Under the pieces are notes generated by a model. It worked only from the letters and a program-made list of their open reading frames with translations, was not told the origin of the DNA and did no database searches. Positions 1 to 7,434 of a stretch of DNA of 28,853 nucleotides are shown here, piece by piece. Where the stretch lies: the NCBI GenBank assembly GCA_964415935.1, contig CAYQCH010000014.1, forward strand, positions 1-28,853. Direction: 5' to 3'. A program made the translations under genes and the position numbers. Positions within the stretch are counted from its first letter, which is position 1. Each line of letters begins with the position of its first letter. Origin of the DNA: CAYQCH01 sp964415935 (GTDB lineage: Bacteria > Patescibacteriota > Patescibacteriia > VMEV01 > CAYQCH01).

Positions 1-1
1 T

Positions 2-1588
2 TTACATCAAATCGTTTAACAGGCTTCGCCCAGTCATCTCTTTAGATGGCTCCAGCTCCATAAGAGCCAATACGGTCGGGCCGACGTCGGCCAGGATGCC
101 TACCGGGTTGATTTGTACTTTTAGCATTTCAAAGGTCGCCTCATCAAGTTGCCGGGCCCGGCTTTGATCCACCACGATAACGGGGACCACGGACGTGGTG
201 TGTTCTTTCGTCATCGTGCCTTTCAAAGGATCAAGTTTTTGTTCGGCATTTCCATGGTCCGCAGTAATAACCACCACGCCGCCCTCCGCCACGACGGCGT
301 CGGCAATCTTGCCGACGCCGTCATCCACGGCTTCAACTCCCTTGATGGCGGCCTCAAGCACGCCTGTATGCCCCACCATATCCGCGTTGGCAAAATTAAT
401 AAGGATGAAGTCGTACTTTCCCCCTTTTATTTCCTTCATGGCCCGCGTTGCGATTTCCGGCGCCGACATCGCTGGTTTTAAATCATAGGTTGCCACATTG
501 GGCGACGGTATCAAGACCCGGTCTTCATTCTTGAATGGCTCTTCCAGGCCGCCGTTAAAGAAGTACGTAACGTGCGCATATTTTTCCGTTTCAGCCAGCC
601 GTAACTGTTTCAGTCCGGAATCGGCGACGATTTTTCCCACCGGCTCAGCAATGATTTGCGGAGGATACGCCACGTCAACGGGGAGACCCGCTTCGTACTC
701 CATCATGGTCACGAATTTCAAATTGACAATTTTGTCGCGGGAGAACCCCTTAAAATCATCCACCACGAATGCCTGGGTCAGTTGGCGCGCGCGATCAGGG
801 CGATAGTTCCAAAAAATAACCGCATCATTTTCTTGTACGGTGGTAATAGGGCTGCCTTTTTTATCAGTAATGACCGTTGGCGCCAGCTGCTCATCGGTCA
901 TGCCTCGCTGGTAAATCTCTTTGATCGCTTCAACAGGATCCCTGAATTGCAGACCTAATCCCTTGGACATCAGGTCGTAGGCCAGTTTGGTGCGCTCCCA
1001 GACGTTGTTACGGTCCATGGCGTAATAACGGCCAACGAGGCTGGCGATTTCGCCCACCCCGTTCGCCTTGATGACATCCTGCAACTCGGTGATGAAATTG
1101 ACCGCTACGGCCGGCGCCGTATCGCGGCCATCCGTGATGCAATGGATGTACACGCGTTTTTTAAATTTCCGCTGCTTGCACATCTGCAGCAAGGCGTGCA
1201 AATGCTCGATATGACCGTGAACGCCGCCATTGGAAGCGATACCCACAAGATGCAGCTGGCTCTTGTTGCTGGAGGCATGCTCCAAAGCACCCAGCAGCGC
1301 CTCGTTGCTGAAAAAAGTCTTATCCTGGATGGATAATTGCACGCGCGGCAAGTTCTGGTATACCACCTGGCCGGCGCCCAAATTCAAGTGGCCGACTTCC
1401 GAGTTTCCGACCTCGCCCCACGGAAGCCCCACTGCGATTCCCGCCGCCTCGACAATGGTGAACGGATAGCTTTTCATAAGACGGTCCATGTTGGGCGTCT
1501 TAGCTAACGCAATGGCATTCCCATCCTTAATAGGGCTGATACCCCATCCATCGAGCGAAATAAGAACTACGGGTTTGGGTCTGGCCAT
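2..1588 (-). CDS. gpmI: 2,3-bisphosphoglycerate-independent phosphoglycerate mutase
   Basis: This enzyme interconverts 3- and 2-phosphoglycerate in lower glycolysis using two Mn2+ ions and a phosphoserine intermediate. It is cytosolic and a member of the alkaline phosphatase superfamily. The 528 residues are close to the family's usual 510. The N terminus carries the metal-binding LDGWG motif, followed by GNSEVGHLNLGAG around residues 60-74, which holds the catalytic serine. Further on are ITDGRDT, the Arg-rich NYRPDRARQ substrate segment, the NADMVGHTG metal site and the TADHGNAE metal site near residue 445. The stop codon falls at the window edge, so the gene is complete. It starts one base after the mgtE-like stop, so it is almost certainly translated from the ATPase-mgtE-gpmI transcript. 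Coupling to cation transporters fits its metal dependence, but that is inference. Identification is very secure. Confidence 0.97.
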   Translation of the reverse strand: MARPKPVVLISLDGWGISPIKDGNAIALAKTPNMDRLMKSYPFTIVEAAGIAVGLPWGEVGNSEVGHLNLGAGQVVYQNLPRVQLSIQDKTFFSNEALLGALEHASSNKSQLHLVGIASNGGVHGHIEHLHALLQMCKQRKFKKRVYIHCITDGRDTAPAVAVNFITELQDVIKANGVGEIASLVGRYYAMDRNNVWERTKLAYDLMSKGLGLQFRDPVEAIKEIYQRGMTDEQLAPTVITDKKGSPITTVQENDAVIFWNYRPDRARQLTQAFVVDDFKGFSRDKIVNLKFVTMMEYEAGLPVDVAYPPQIIAEPVGKIVADSGLKQLRLAETEKYAHVTYFFNGGLEEPFKNEDRVLIPSPNVATYDLKPAMSAPEIATRAMKEIKGGKYDFILINFANADMVGHTGVLEAAIKGVEAVDDGVGKIADAVVAEGGVVVITADHGNAEQKLDPLKGTMTKEHTTSVVPVIVVDQSRARQLDEATFEMLKVQINPVGILADVGPTVLALMELEPSKEMTGRSLLNDLM

Positions 1589-1589
1589 A

Positions 1590-2597
1590 CTACTGGAGCA
1601 ATGACAATAAGCCGGTGGCGACGGAAAAATAAATGGCCATGGCCACGATGTCTTTTAAAATAGTCAGGAACGGCCCGGCGCCCAGCGCCGGATCCAGTTT
1701 GATACGGTACAGCGTCATGGGCGTGATGACGCCAATAAACGCGCCGGCGATGACAGTCAATACCAATGATACACCGACGGACAACGCCAAAACAATATTC
1801 TGGAGGAACAATCCGATGACAACAAACACCAGCGTGCCTTGCAACAAGCCGACCAGGGCCCCGATCCGCAATTCATTCAGGATGTATTGCGTGCGATTGG
1901 CGATGTCAGCGTGCAGCAAGTTGCGTATGAAAATCATTGCCGCCTGGTTCGCGCTCGTCGCGCCCGTGCTCATGATAACCGGGATAAACACGGCCAGGAG
2001 AACAGTCGTTTCCAACGAGGACTTAAACAAGCTGATAATAAACCCTGTGACCAGGCCGCCGCACATGCCAATCAGCATCCAGGGCAGCCGCGCCCGCAAG
2101 ATCTTGAAACTGTCGAATGGGTGATGCTGCCGCTGCACGCTGACGCCTGACAAGCGCAGCAAGTCGTCCGTAAATTCCTTGTTCAAGATTTCCAAGAGTT
2201 CGTTTGAACTGAAAGCGCCGACAAGCCGGCTTTTATGGTCCACGATCGGAATCATTTTCAAATTGTTCTGCAACGCTAAGGAAGCCACGCGAGGCACTGT
2301 ATCCATGGGATTGGCCGTAACCAGCTTCTTGGCCATGACTTCTTGCAATCTCAGCGTGCCGCGCGCTTGCATCAGTTCTTTTATAGACACGACGCCTTCC
2401 AGCCCCCAGTCTTCGTCTACGACGTACGCGTAATTTATGGAATCGTATTCCCGCGCATGCTCAAGCACGGTCTCCTTCGCATCTTTCACGCGCATATCGC
2501 GGCGAAACACCGGTATATCGGTTACCATGCCGCGCCCCGCCGTGTTTGGGGGAAACAAGGCGCTCAACTCCGGCAATGCTGGGGATTTGTCGCTCAT
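1590..2597 (-). CDS. mgtE: MgtE-type magnesium channel lacking the N domain
   Basis: MgtE proteins are homodimeric Mg2+ channels of the inner membrane. The 335 residues hold two CBS motifs (about 25-85 and 85-150), a connecting helix and five transmembrane helices. The pore-forming segment reads STGATSANQAA, the counterpart of the family's GGNAGNQ, and the last helices carry DPALGAGPFLT with the conserved Asp of the Mg2+ site. The usual roughly 130-residue superhelical N domain is absent: only about 20 residues precede the first CBS motif, and no in-frame extension is available because the ATPase stop lies three bases upstream. In known MgtE the N and CBS domains together sense Mg2+ and close the pore, so this version may gate differently. 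The gene sits between a cation ATPase (2-base gap) and gpmI (1-base gap). Confidence 0.9.
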   Translation of the reverse strand: MSDKSPALPELSALFPPNTAGRGMVTDIPVFRRDMRVKDAKETVLEHAREYDSINYAYVVDEDWGLEGVVSIKELMQARGTLRLQEVMAKKLVTANPMDTVPRVASLALQNNLKMIPIVDHKSRLVGAFSSNELLEILNKEFTDDLLRLSGVSVQRQHHPFDSFKILRARLPWMLIGMCGGLVTGFIISLFKSSLETTVLLAVFIPVIMSTGATSANQAAMIFIRNLLHADIANRTQYILNELRIGALVGLLQGTLVFVVIGLFLQNIVLALSVGVSLVLTVIAGAFIGVITPMTLYRIKLDPALGAGPFLTILKDIVAMAIYFSVATGLLSLLQ

Positions 2598-2599
2598 AG

Positions 2600-5320
2600 T
2601 TAATTCATCGATGTGGTGCTTAGCCGCGCCCTCATGCCGATTTTTGCTATTTCAATAACCACGATTTGCAATAAACCGAAGCCTAGGACAAAGCCCCAGT
2701 CGATCACGCGCATGTTCACGGTATCGAACGCCGCCTGCAACGGCTGCCAGTACACAACCAATACCTGCGCGGCTACGGTGAAGGCAATGGCCGCCAGCAG
2801 GGGCTTATTCTGAAAAAAACCGGTTCTCCATAGCGGCTCGCCAAGCCGACGAATGCTGAAGACATAAAACATGCTGTCCAGCGCCACCATCGTGAAACAG
2901 ACCGTACGCGCCAGGGCCACGTCTCCCGTCATCTTCAATACGACGAAATAACAGAGAAAGCCGGAAAAGACAGCTGCGGCGGTAGTGATAAATACCAGCG
3001 AACGGACTTCTTTGTTGACGATGCGCTCCCCTTTGGGACGCGGCCGGCGCTGCATGACTCCGTCCTGCGGTTCTTCCAGGGTCAGCGACAAATTGGGCAG
3101 CGTATCGGAAAGCAGGTTCATCCAAAGGATTTGCAGGGCGGTCAGCGGCATGGGCAGCTTTAAGATGATGGCCAGCGTAATGATGCCGACTTCAGCGAAA
3201 CTGTCGCTGACCAGGAAGAGAAAAATGCGGCGGATATTGTCGAACATGGCCCGTCCTTCCCGAATGGCCGCAGTAATCACGCCGAAATGGTTGTCCAGCA
3301 GCACCAGATCGGCCGTTTCTTTGGCAATGTCCGTGCCGGAATTCACGACCACCGCAATATCCGCCGCCTTCAGCGCCGGCGCGTCGTTAACGCCGTCGCC
3401 GAACATGGCGACCACTTCCCCGGAAAGGCGCAGCGCCTCCACGATGCGGACTTTATGCTTGGGTTCGACCCGAGCAAACACCTGCACATGCTGGACATGC
3501 TCCGTCAGCTGTTCGGCCGGCAAATCGTCCAGATCCGCTCCCGACATCATGGCGCTGTCCGGCACGACCCAGCCGAGCTCTGCGGCTACGGCGCGCACGG
3601 TTTCCGGATGGTCGCCGGTAATGATCATGGGACGGATCCCTGCCGCCGCCATAGTCGTGAACACCTGTCGTACCTCGGGACGCACGGGATCCTTTAAGCC
3701 GACCCAGCCGTCAAACGTCAGGTTATCAAATGACGGCTGCTCCATATCTACCCCCATATCCTGAAAGGTTTCCTGATCGGGGCTGACCGTCCTGGAAGCC
3801 ACGGCCAGCACGCGCAGGCCCTGACGCGCCATTTGCTGGTATTCCTCGCGCAAAGACGCCTGCAGTTTAGGTGTCATCTTCTGGACCTTGCCTGCCGTAC
3901 GAGAAGACCGACACATGGCCAATACTGTCTCTGGCGCGCCCTTCATGTACATGACATGTTCCTGCTTGTTCACATGGTGCAGCGTGGCCATGAATTTGTA
4001 CTTCTCGTCGAACGGCACTTCATCAAGCCGGAACAGTTCTTTTTGCAAACGCTCTCGGTCAAACCCCGCCTGGACGCCGGCCAGCAGCAAGGCGGCGTCG
4101 GTCTGGTCGCCGACGACTTCCCATTCCTTCAGGTCATCCTGCGGATTGCGGATATACGCGTCATTGCAGAGCATGCCCGCCTTTAACACCGCCAGATGTT
4201 GCTCCTCGTATGATAACTGCTGTGCCGGCCCGTGATTTTGATCATGCGCCTCCCCATGCACCACGATGCGAGACACCTGCATTTCCCCTTTGGTCAGCGT
4301 GCCAGTCTTGTCTGAGCAGACGACCGTAACGGAACCCAGCGTTTCAGCGGCCAGTAACTTGCGGACCAGGGCGCGCCGGCGCAACAACCGCTGCATGCCT
4401 ATGACCAGCACGATCGTAAGTGAAATGAGCAGGCCTTCCGGAATGGCAGCCACGGCCAGAGCCGCCACGGTAACAAGCAACTCTCGCGCGGAAATGGAAT
4501 AAACGGTGCCGACGAAAAACAGAAAAATCGAAATCGCCAGTACCAGGAGGGTCAGGAACCGGGAAAGACCTATCAACTGTTCTTGCAACGGCGTGCGGTC
4601 CTGACGCGTGGCGCGCACCAGGCCGGCGATTTGCCCCAATTCCGTCTGGTCGCCAATAGCCACCACGACAGCCCGGCCTACCCCATGCGTAATGGAAGTT
4701 CCGGCAAACACCATGTTGCGCCTGTCACCTGGCCCCGCATCCGCCGCCACCGGATCAACATGCTTGTCTACAGACGTGGACTCGCCCGTCAGGCTTGCCT
4801 CATTTGCCTGCAGGCGGCGCGCATCCACCAGCCGGGCATCTGCAATGACCTTATCACCCGCATGAAGCACCATAATGTCGCCAACGACAACACTGGCGGC
4901 ATCAATACGCTGCTGCCTGCCGTCACGTTCAACCGTGACATACTGCTGCAAAAGCCTGGTCAGCCGCAGCAATGCCCGGTCGGCCTTGTATTCCTGCCAA
5001 AACCCCACTGCGGCGTTCAGCCCGATCGCCGCCAGAATCACAATTACTTCCAGCCCTTCCCCAGCGACCCAGCTCACCGCAGCAGCACCCAAAAGCACGT
5101 ATACAAGCGGGCTCGTCACCTGCGATAAAAAAATTTTCCAAAACGGCGGCGCTTCGTCATGCGTCAGTTCGTTTGAACCAAACAGCTGTCGCTGCCGCAT
5201 GACTTCCGCGCTTGTCAGCCCCCCGGACCGGGATTTCGCAAGCGCAAGCGCATCTTTTGCCGTCATGGCATGCCAGGCGGAGCCCGAACCGATGGCGTTT
5301 TGTTTTTGCTTTTTTGACAT
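2600..5320 (-). CDS. P2-type (Ca2+/Mn2+-like) cation-transporting ATPase
   Basis: This is an ATP-driven cation pump of the inner membrane. The 906 residues show the full P-type order: N-terminal cation-ATPase domain, TM1-2, actuator domain with LTGES (178-181), TM3-4 with PEGL (294-297), the phosphorylation motif SDKTGT with D337, the nucleotide-binding KGAPE (460-464), the hinge GDGVNDAP (641-648), and six C-terminal helices. The SERCA-type ligands are largely kept: E295 in TM4, E710 in TM5, and N735 and D739 in NLLSDTLP of TM6. The position equivalent to SERCA N768 is Ser. This supports a type II pump for Ca2+ or Mn2+ rather than K+ or heavy metals; the exact ion cannot be read. It is the first gene of the ATPase-mgtE-gpmI operon. 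Its extended -10 box lies so close to the ATG that the mRNA is probably leaderless. Confidence 0.93.
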   Translation of the reverse strand: MSKKQKQNAIGSGSAWHAMTAKDALALAKSRSGGLTSAEVMRQRQLFGSNELTHDEAPPFWKIFLSQVTSPLVYVLLGAAAVSWVAGEGLEVIVILAAIGLNAAVGFWQEYKADRALLRLTRLLQQYVTVERDGRQQRIDAASVVVGDIMVLHAGDKVIADARLVDARRLQANEASLTGESTSVDKHVDPVAADAGPGDRRNMVFAGTSITHGVGRAVVVAIGDQTELGQIAGLVRATRQDRTPLQEQLIGLSRFLTLLVLAISIFLFFVGTVYSISARELLVTVAALAVAAIPEGLLISLTIVLVIGMQRLLRRRALVRKLLAAETLGSVTVVCSDKTGTLTKGEMQVSRIVVHGEAHDQNHGPAQQLSYEEQHLAVLKAGMLCNDAYIRNPQDDLKEWEVVGDQTDAALLLAGVQAGFDRERLQKELFRLDEVPFDEKYKFMATLHHVNKQEHVMYMKGAPETVLAMCRSSRTAGKVQKMTPKLQASLREEYQQMARQGLRVLAVASRTVSPDQETFQDMGVDMEQPSFDNLTFDGWVGLKDPVRPEVRQVFTTMAAAGIRPMIITGDHPETVRAVAAELGWVVPDSAMMSGADLDDLPAEQLTEHVQHVQVFARVEPKHKVRIVEALRLSGEVVAMFGDGVNDAPALKAADIAVVVNSGTDIAKETADLVLLDNHFGVITAAIREGRAMFDNIRRIFLFLVSDSFAEVGIITLAIILKLPMPLTALQILWMNLLSDTLPNLSLTLEEPQDGVMQRRPRPKGERIVNKEVRSLVFITTAAAVFSGFLCYFVVLKMTGDVALARTVCFTMVALDSMFYVFSIRRLGEPLWRTGFFQNKPLLAAIAFTVAAQVLVVYWQPLQAAFDTVNMRVIDWGFVLGFGLLQIVVIEIAKIGMRARLSTTSMN

Positions 5321-5326
5321 GCAGGT

Positions 5327-5335
5327 ATTTTAGCA
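5327..5335 (-). promoter_or_regulatory. Extended -10 promoter of the cation ATPase operon, probably leaderless
   Basis: On the minus strand the sequence reads TGC followed by TAAAAT (5332-5327), then six bases and the ATG. This is an extended -10 element (TGn plus a 5/6 hexamer). Transcription would start at about 5320, the A of the start codon, leaving no room for a Shine-Dalgarno site. No good -35 hexamer is seen, as is common with extended -10 promoters. Confidence 0.6.
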
Positions 5336-5343
5336 CATTTCCC

Positions 5344-5372
5344 TTGTCTTTCCTTGTGAATCGTGCTATACT
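5344..5372 (+). promoter_or_regulatory. Promoter of the tRNA-Lys/tRNA-Val unit
   Basis: TTGTCT (5344-5349), a 17-base spacer and TATACT (5367-5372) form a good sigma70-type promoter. The predicted start near 5379 leaves a leader of about 50 nt ahead of the first tRNA. Confidence 0.6.
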
Positions 5373-5431
5373 TTTCGCACGCTTGGCCCTGGCTTCAAGC
5401 GTTATTTTCATTATCGCGGTTTTACAACCGT

Positions 5432-5507
5432 GGGTCGGTAGCTCAGCTGGTAGAGCAACAGCCTTTTAAGCTGATGGTCCTGGGTTCGATTCCCAGCCGA
5501 CCCACCA
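5432..5507 (+). tRNA. tRNA-Lys (anticodon UUU)
   Basis: The cloverleaf is complete. The acceptor stem GGGTCGG (5432-5438) pairs with CCGACCC (5497-5503). The D arm is GCTCAGCTGGTAGAGC. The anticodon loop CTTTTAA holds TTT at positions 34-36, and the T arm is CTGGG-TTCGATT-CCCAG. The discriminator is A, and the CCA end is encoded in the DNA. The top pair of the anticodon stem (27-43) appears to be an A-A mismatch. It is cotranscribed with tRNA-Val, which begins four bases downstream. Confidence 0.97.
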
Positions 5508-5511
5508 TTTT

Positions 5512-5588
5512 GGATGTTTAGCTCAGCTGGTTAGAGCGCTGCATTCACATTGCAGAGGTCGCTGGTTCGAGTCCAGCAACATCCACCA
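5512..5588 (+). tRNA. tRNA-Val (anticodon CAC)
   Basis: GGATGTT at the 5' end pairs with AACATCC at 5578-5584. The anticodon stem CTGCA/TGCAG encloses TTCACAT, giving anticodon CAC, which reads the valine codon GUG. The T arm contains GTTCGAGTC, and the CCA end is encoded. The gene shares the tRNA-Lys promoter and is followed within seven bases by an intrinsic terminator. Confidence 0.97.
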
Positions 5589-5594
5589 GAAAGT

Positions 5595-5622
5595 CCGTAT
5601 ACAAATCGTATACGGGTTTTTT
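5595..5622 (+). terminator. Intrinsic terminator of the tRNA unit
   Basis: A perfect 8-bp stem, CCGTATAC (5595-5602) with GTATACGG (5608-5615), has a five-base loop. It is followed by G and a run of six T. Confidence 0.9.
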
Positions 5623-5696
5623 GTTTGCTTGACGGCCATGTGTAAAACCCGCAAGATTCGGGGCAACCTGCTTTACCAGGTAGAAAGGCATGCAAC

Positions 5697-6314
5697 GTGG
5701 GTCCAATCCTTCTCCTGCTTGTCTGCGCCGTGTTCATCGGCATCGAGAACACCATCATCGCCCGCAAGTTCGACGATATCAGCCCCCTGGCCAGCCAGCC
5801 CGTCTACGCGCTCTGTTACTTCCTGGTCTGCGCCTTCGTCTGGCCCTTCCGGGATCACCTGGGCCTGACCGTGAAGAACACCCCGCTGTCGATCTTGTCA
5901 TGGGTCATCGCCGCCGGCCTGATCTTCGCGATCTTTGTCATTATCCTCGGCTTCCTGTGGCCGACACCGCCGACAGCAGTCCCGCCCGCTGAGACGATGT
6001 CCAGCTGGAAGCGTTTCCTCTGGATCATCATTGCCGGGTTGATCTTCGCCGGTGGCGCCATCCTCTACTTTGAGGCGTACGTGCGCGGAGCCACCCCGCA
6101 GCTGGCCGTCACGGTGCTGGGCGTCGGCATTCCTATCTCCATGGCCGTCATCAACATGGCCATCGACCGCCAGATGCCCACCATCAACACCATCGGCTCG
6201 ATTGTACTAGTGACGCTTGCGGTGGTCTTGCTGCGGCGCGACCTGCCCAGCGGCCCGCCGCCTGAAGCGCCACCGCCCATGGAAGCCGCCCCAGCCGTCA
6301 CACAAGCTCAGTGA
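5697..6314 (+). CDS. Small DMT/EamA-like membrane protein
   Basis: This is a 205-residue integral membrane protein of unknown substrate. Six hydrophobic segments are visible at about 2-21, 34-51, 67-89, 106-126, 134-156 and 162-181, with a Pro-rich soluble tail. The last two helices (PQLAVTVLGVGIPISMAVIN and the GSIVLVTLAVVLLRR region) resemble the end of EamA/drug-metabolite transporter repeats, which suggests a half-size DMT protein; a full member has ten helices. The GTG start at 5697 is preceded by AGAAAGG at a suitable distance. Its three lysine codons are all AAG and its isoleucines are mostly ATC, unlike the mixed usage of dnaB or the ATPase. The gene stands alone between two hairpins, which suggests an acquired single-gene insert. 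The family call is moderate; the coding call is good. Confidence 0.75.
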   Translation: MGPILLLLVCAVFIGIENTIIARKFDDISPLASQPVYALCYFLVCAFVWPFRDHLGLTVKNTPLSILSWVIAAGLIFAIFVIILGFLWPTPPTAVPPAETMSSWKRFLWIIIAGLIFAGGAILYFEAYVRGATPQLAVTVLGVGIPISMAVINMAIDRQMPTINTIGSIVLVTLAVVLLRRDLPSGPPPEAPPPMEAAPAVTQAQ

Positions 6315-6320
6315 CTCCCG

Positions 6321-6357
6321 CCCCGCATAGCCTCCCCAGGCCGTGCGGGGCTTCGCT
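6321..6357 (+). terminator. GC-rich hairpin after the DMT-like gene
   Basis: CCCCGCA (6321-6327) pairs perfectly with TGCGGGG (6344-6350). The downstream tract CTTCGCTTTA is only moderately T-rich, so termination efficiency is uncertain. Confidence 0.6.
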
Positions 6358-6467
6358 TTATGCACAGGTGAAAATAGTCCGAACGAAAACTTCGCCAACT
6401 TCCACAAACTTATCCCCACGCTTTTCACATCAATGATGTCAATTTTTGACAGCACCGCTGTGGATAA
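6358..6467. other. Cluster of DnaA-box-like 9-mers (candidate origin element)
   Basis: Three 9-mers lie within 110 bases. TTATGCACA (6358-6366, plus strand) fits the E. coli-type consensus TTWTNCACA. TTATCCCCA (6410-6418, plus) has one mismatch. TGTGGATAA (6459-6467) is the exact complement of TTATCCACA, the strongest box type. A short AT-rich stretch (6420-6450) lies between the last two. Genes to the left (2-5320) run leftward and dnaB and its followers run rightward, as expected around an origin, although genes beyond 11.8 kb run leftward again. Neither dnaA nor dnaN is in view, so this could equally be a DnaA-regulated promoter region or a partial chance match. Confidence 0.4.
6437..6451. 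repeat. Inverted repeat TGTCAA-TTT-TTGACA
   Basis: This is a perfect 6-bp inverted repeat with a three-base spacer between two DnaA-box-like sequences. It could be an operator half-site pair, but no regulator gene is nearby and the role is unknown. Confidence 0.5.
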
Positions 6468-6506
6468 CTTCAAATCGCTAATAAAATCGGGCGCTTGCCT
6501 ATGGCT

Positions 6507-6535
6507 TTGACAGCCCGGATGGCCTCGGCTATTGT
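6507..6535 (+). promoter_or_regulatory. Strong promoter ahead of the long non-coding region
   Basis: A consensus -35 TTGACA (6507-6512), exactly 17 bases of spacer, and TATTGT (6530-6535) form a strong sigma70-type promoter. The start is predicted near 6542. No credible CDS lies downstream for almost 900 bases, so its product is taken to be an RNA. Confidence 0.7.
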
Positions 6536-6541
6536 ACAGAC

Positions 6542-7356
6542 ACTTCGCAGATGGGACCTTCGCTTCGGCGAGATCCTTTCACGGAAAAGACCGGGACGCT
6601 GCTTGCAGCGCAACGGTACTTGCCGGGACAAGTAGAAAAGCCTAACGGCGATTCGAACGTCATGCGGGACGGGCTGTAAAGACCCCAAAAGCCTACGTTG
6701 CCAACTAAAGACGGCGCGCGCTTAAGGGACATCTATCCAGCTCGGACATTGAGGAGCGCAGATCAGCGGAAACGTTGATCAAGCCGCCTCGCACGACCTG
6801 CTCATTGTCAAGGCACGGAACAGCAGATTCACAGAGATCGGTAAACAGTGCGATTAGCCACAAAGCCTGCCCTTCGCCCGCAAGGCGGAACAAACGGCAA
6901 GCCCAAAAGCGATCTCGCACCACCCATGTGGTAAACGGCCGTTCAACTTCTGAATAAGGAGTTAAATCGACCACCGATTGTGAAACAAGCCTGCCAACCG
7001 TGGTGACTGACAGTAAGACATGGAACCGACGAGTCGGTAAAAAGCTGGCATCCAGCGAAAGCGCTCCTCAGGCCTACATTCGTTCGTTCGCGCAAGCGCA
7101 CGTATCGGATGGAGGAGCGTCAATCTGGAAACAGCTACCTGCACCCTTAATGCGGCACCCGTGCACAACACCGGTCCCAAGGGCAAGCAGCGTCAAGCGC
7201 GAGTTCGACCACAAACCGGCGTCAAAAAAGACGTCGCTCATGATCCGCAAGGGTCGTGGCAGACCTCAGGAACCGTGATCACGGTTTTCGAACTCGGAGA
7301 TCCTCGTTTCGTGAAGTGCCCACAAGGTACGAATCGAAGCGAGGATTCTTCATTTT
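6542..7356 (+). ncRNA. Candidate long structured non-coding RNA (~0.8 kb)
   Basis: Between a strong promoter and a terminator-like hairpin lie about 815 bases without a credible gene on either strand. The stretch is dense in local hairpins: 6554-6576 with a C(UUCG)G tetraloop, which favours the plus strand as the RNA; 6598-6609 (GCTG/CAGC); 6618-6633 (ACTTG/CAAGT); 6919-6932 (ACCAC/GTGGT); 7025-7038 (ACCGA/TCGGT); 7044-7056 (GCTGG/CCAGC); 7062-7069 with 7112-7119 (8-bp CGCTCCTC/GAGGAGCG); and the palindrome 7271-7286. I see none of the signatures of tmRNA, RNase P RNA, SRP RNA or group I/II introns, so the family is unknown. It lies between DnaA-box-like sites and dnaB. Strand and extent follow from the promoter and final hairpin; the function is not known. 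Confidence 0.55.
7300..7356 (+). terminator. Terminator-like hairpin closing the non-coding region
   Basis: ATCCTCGTTTCG (7300-7311) pairs with CGAAGCGAGGAT (7335-7346) through twelve positions with a single G-U wobble. TCTTCATTTT follows. The T-rich tail is imperfect. Confidence 0.55.
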
Positions 7357-7419
7357 CAGGCGATTTTTTATGAACAAGAAACCCACGAGCCAAGCATTTC
7401 CGCGGCGGCAGAATTAAGG

Positions 7420-7425
7420 TAAAAT
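7420..7425 (+). promoter_or_regulatory. -10 element giving a near-leaderless dnaB mRNA
   Basis: TAAAAT at 7420-7425 is followed nine bases later by the dnaB ATG, so transcription would begin about three bases before the start codon. No Shine-Dalgarno site lies at the proper distance. The only purine run, AAGG, lies 16 bases upstream and overlaps the promoter. The -35 region (TTTCCG) is weak. Confidence 0.45.
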
Positions 7426-7434
7426 ATCGCCACT

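Noticed and set aside
2985..3764. A 259-residue plus-strand open frame inside the ATPase gene
   Set aside because: The opposite strand encodes the conserved P-type ATPase motifs continuously, so this is an antisense shadow.
7000..7278. A 92-residue plus-strand open frame, and minus-strand frames at 6470-6974, in the non-coding region
   Set aside because: They have no ribosome binding site, no recognisable motifs and overlap each other on both strands. The hairpin density and promoter fit an RNA better.
6542..7356. tmRNA, RNase P RNA, SRP RNA or group I/II intron
   Set aside because: No tRNA-like ends or tag ORF, no GAAAGUCC-type P4 strand, no GGAAGGAAGCAGC-type SRP loop, and no domain V or P7 core were found by eye.
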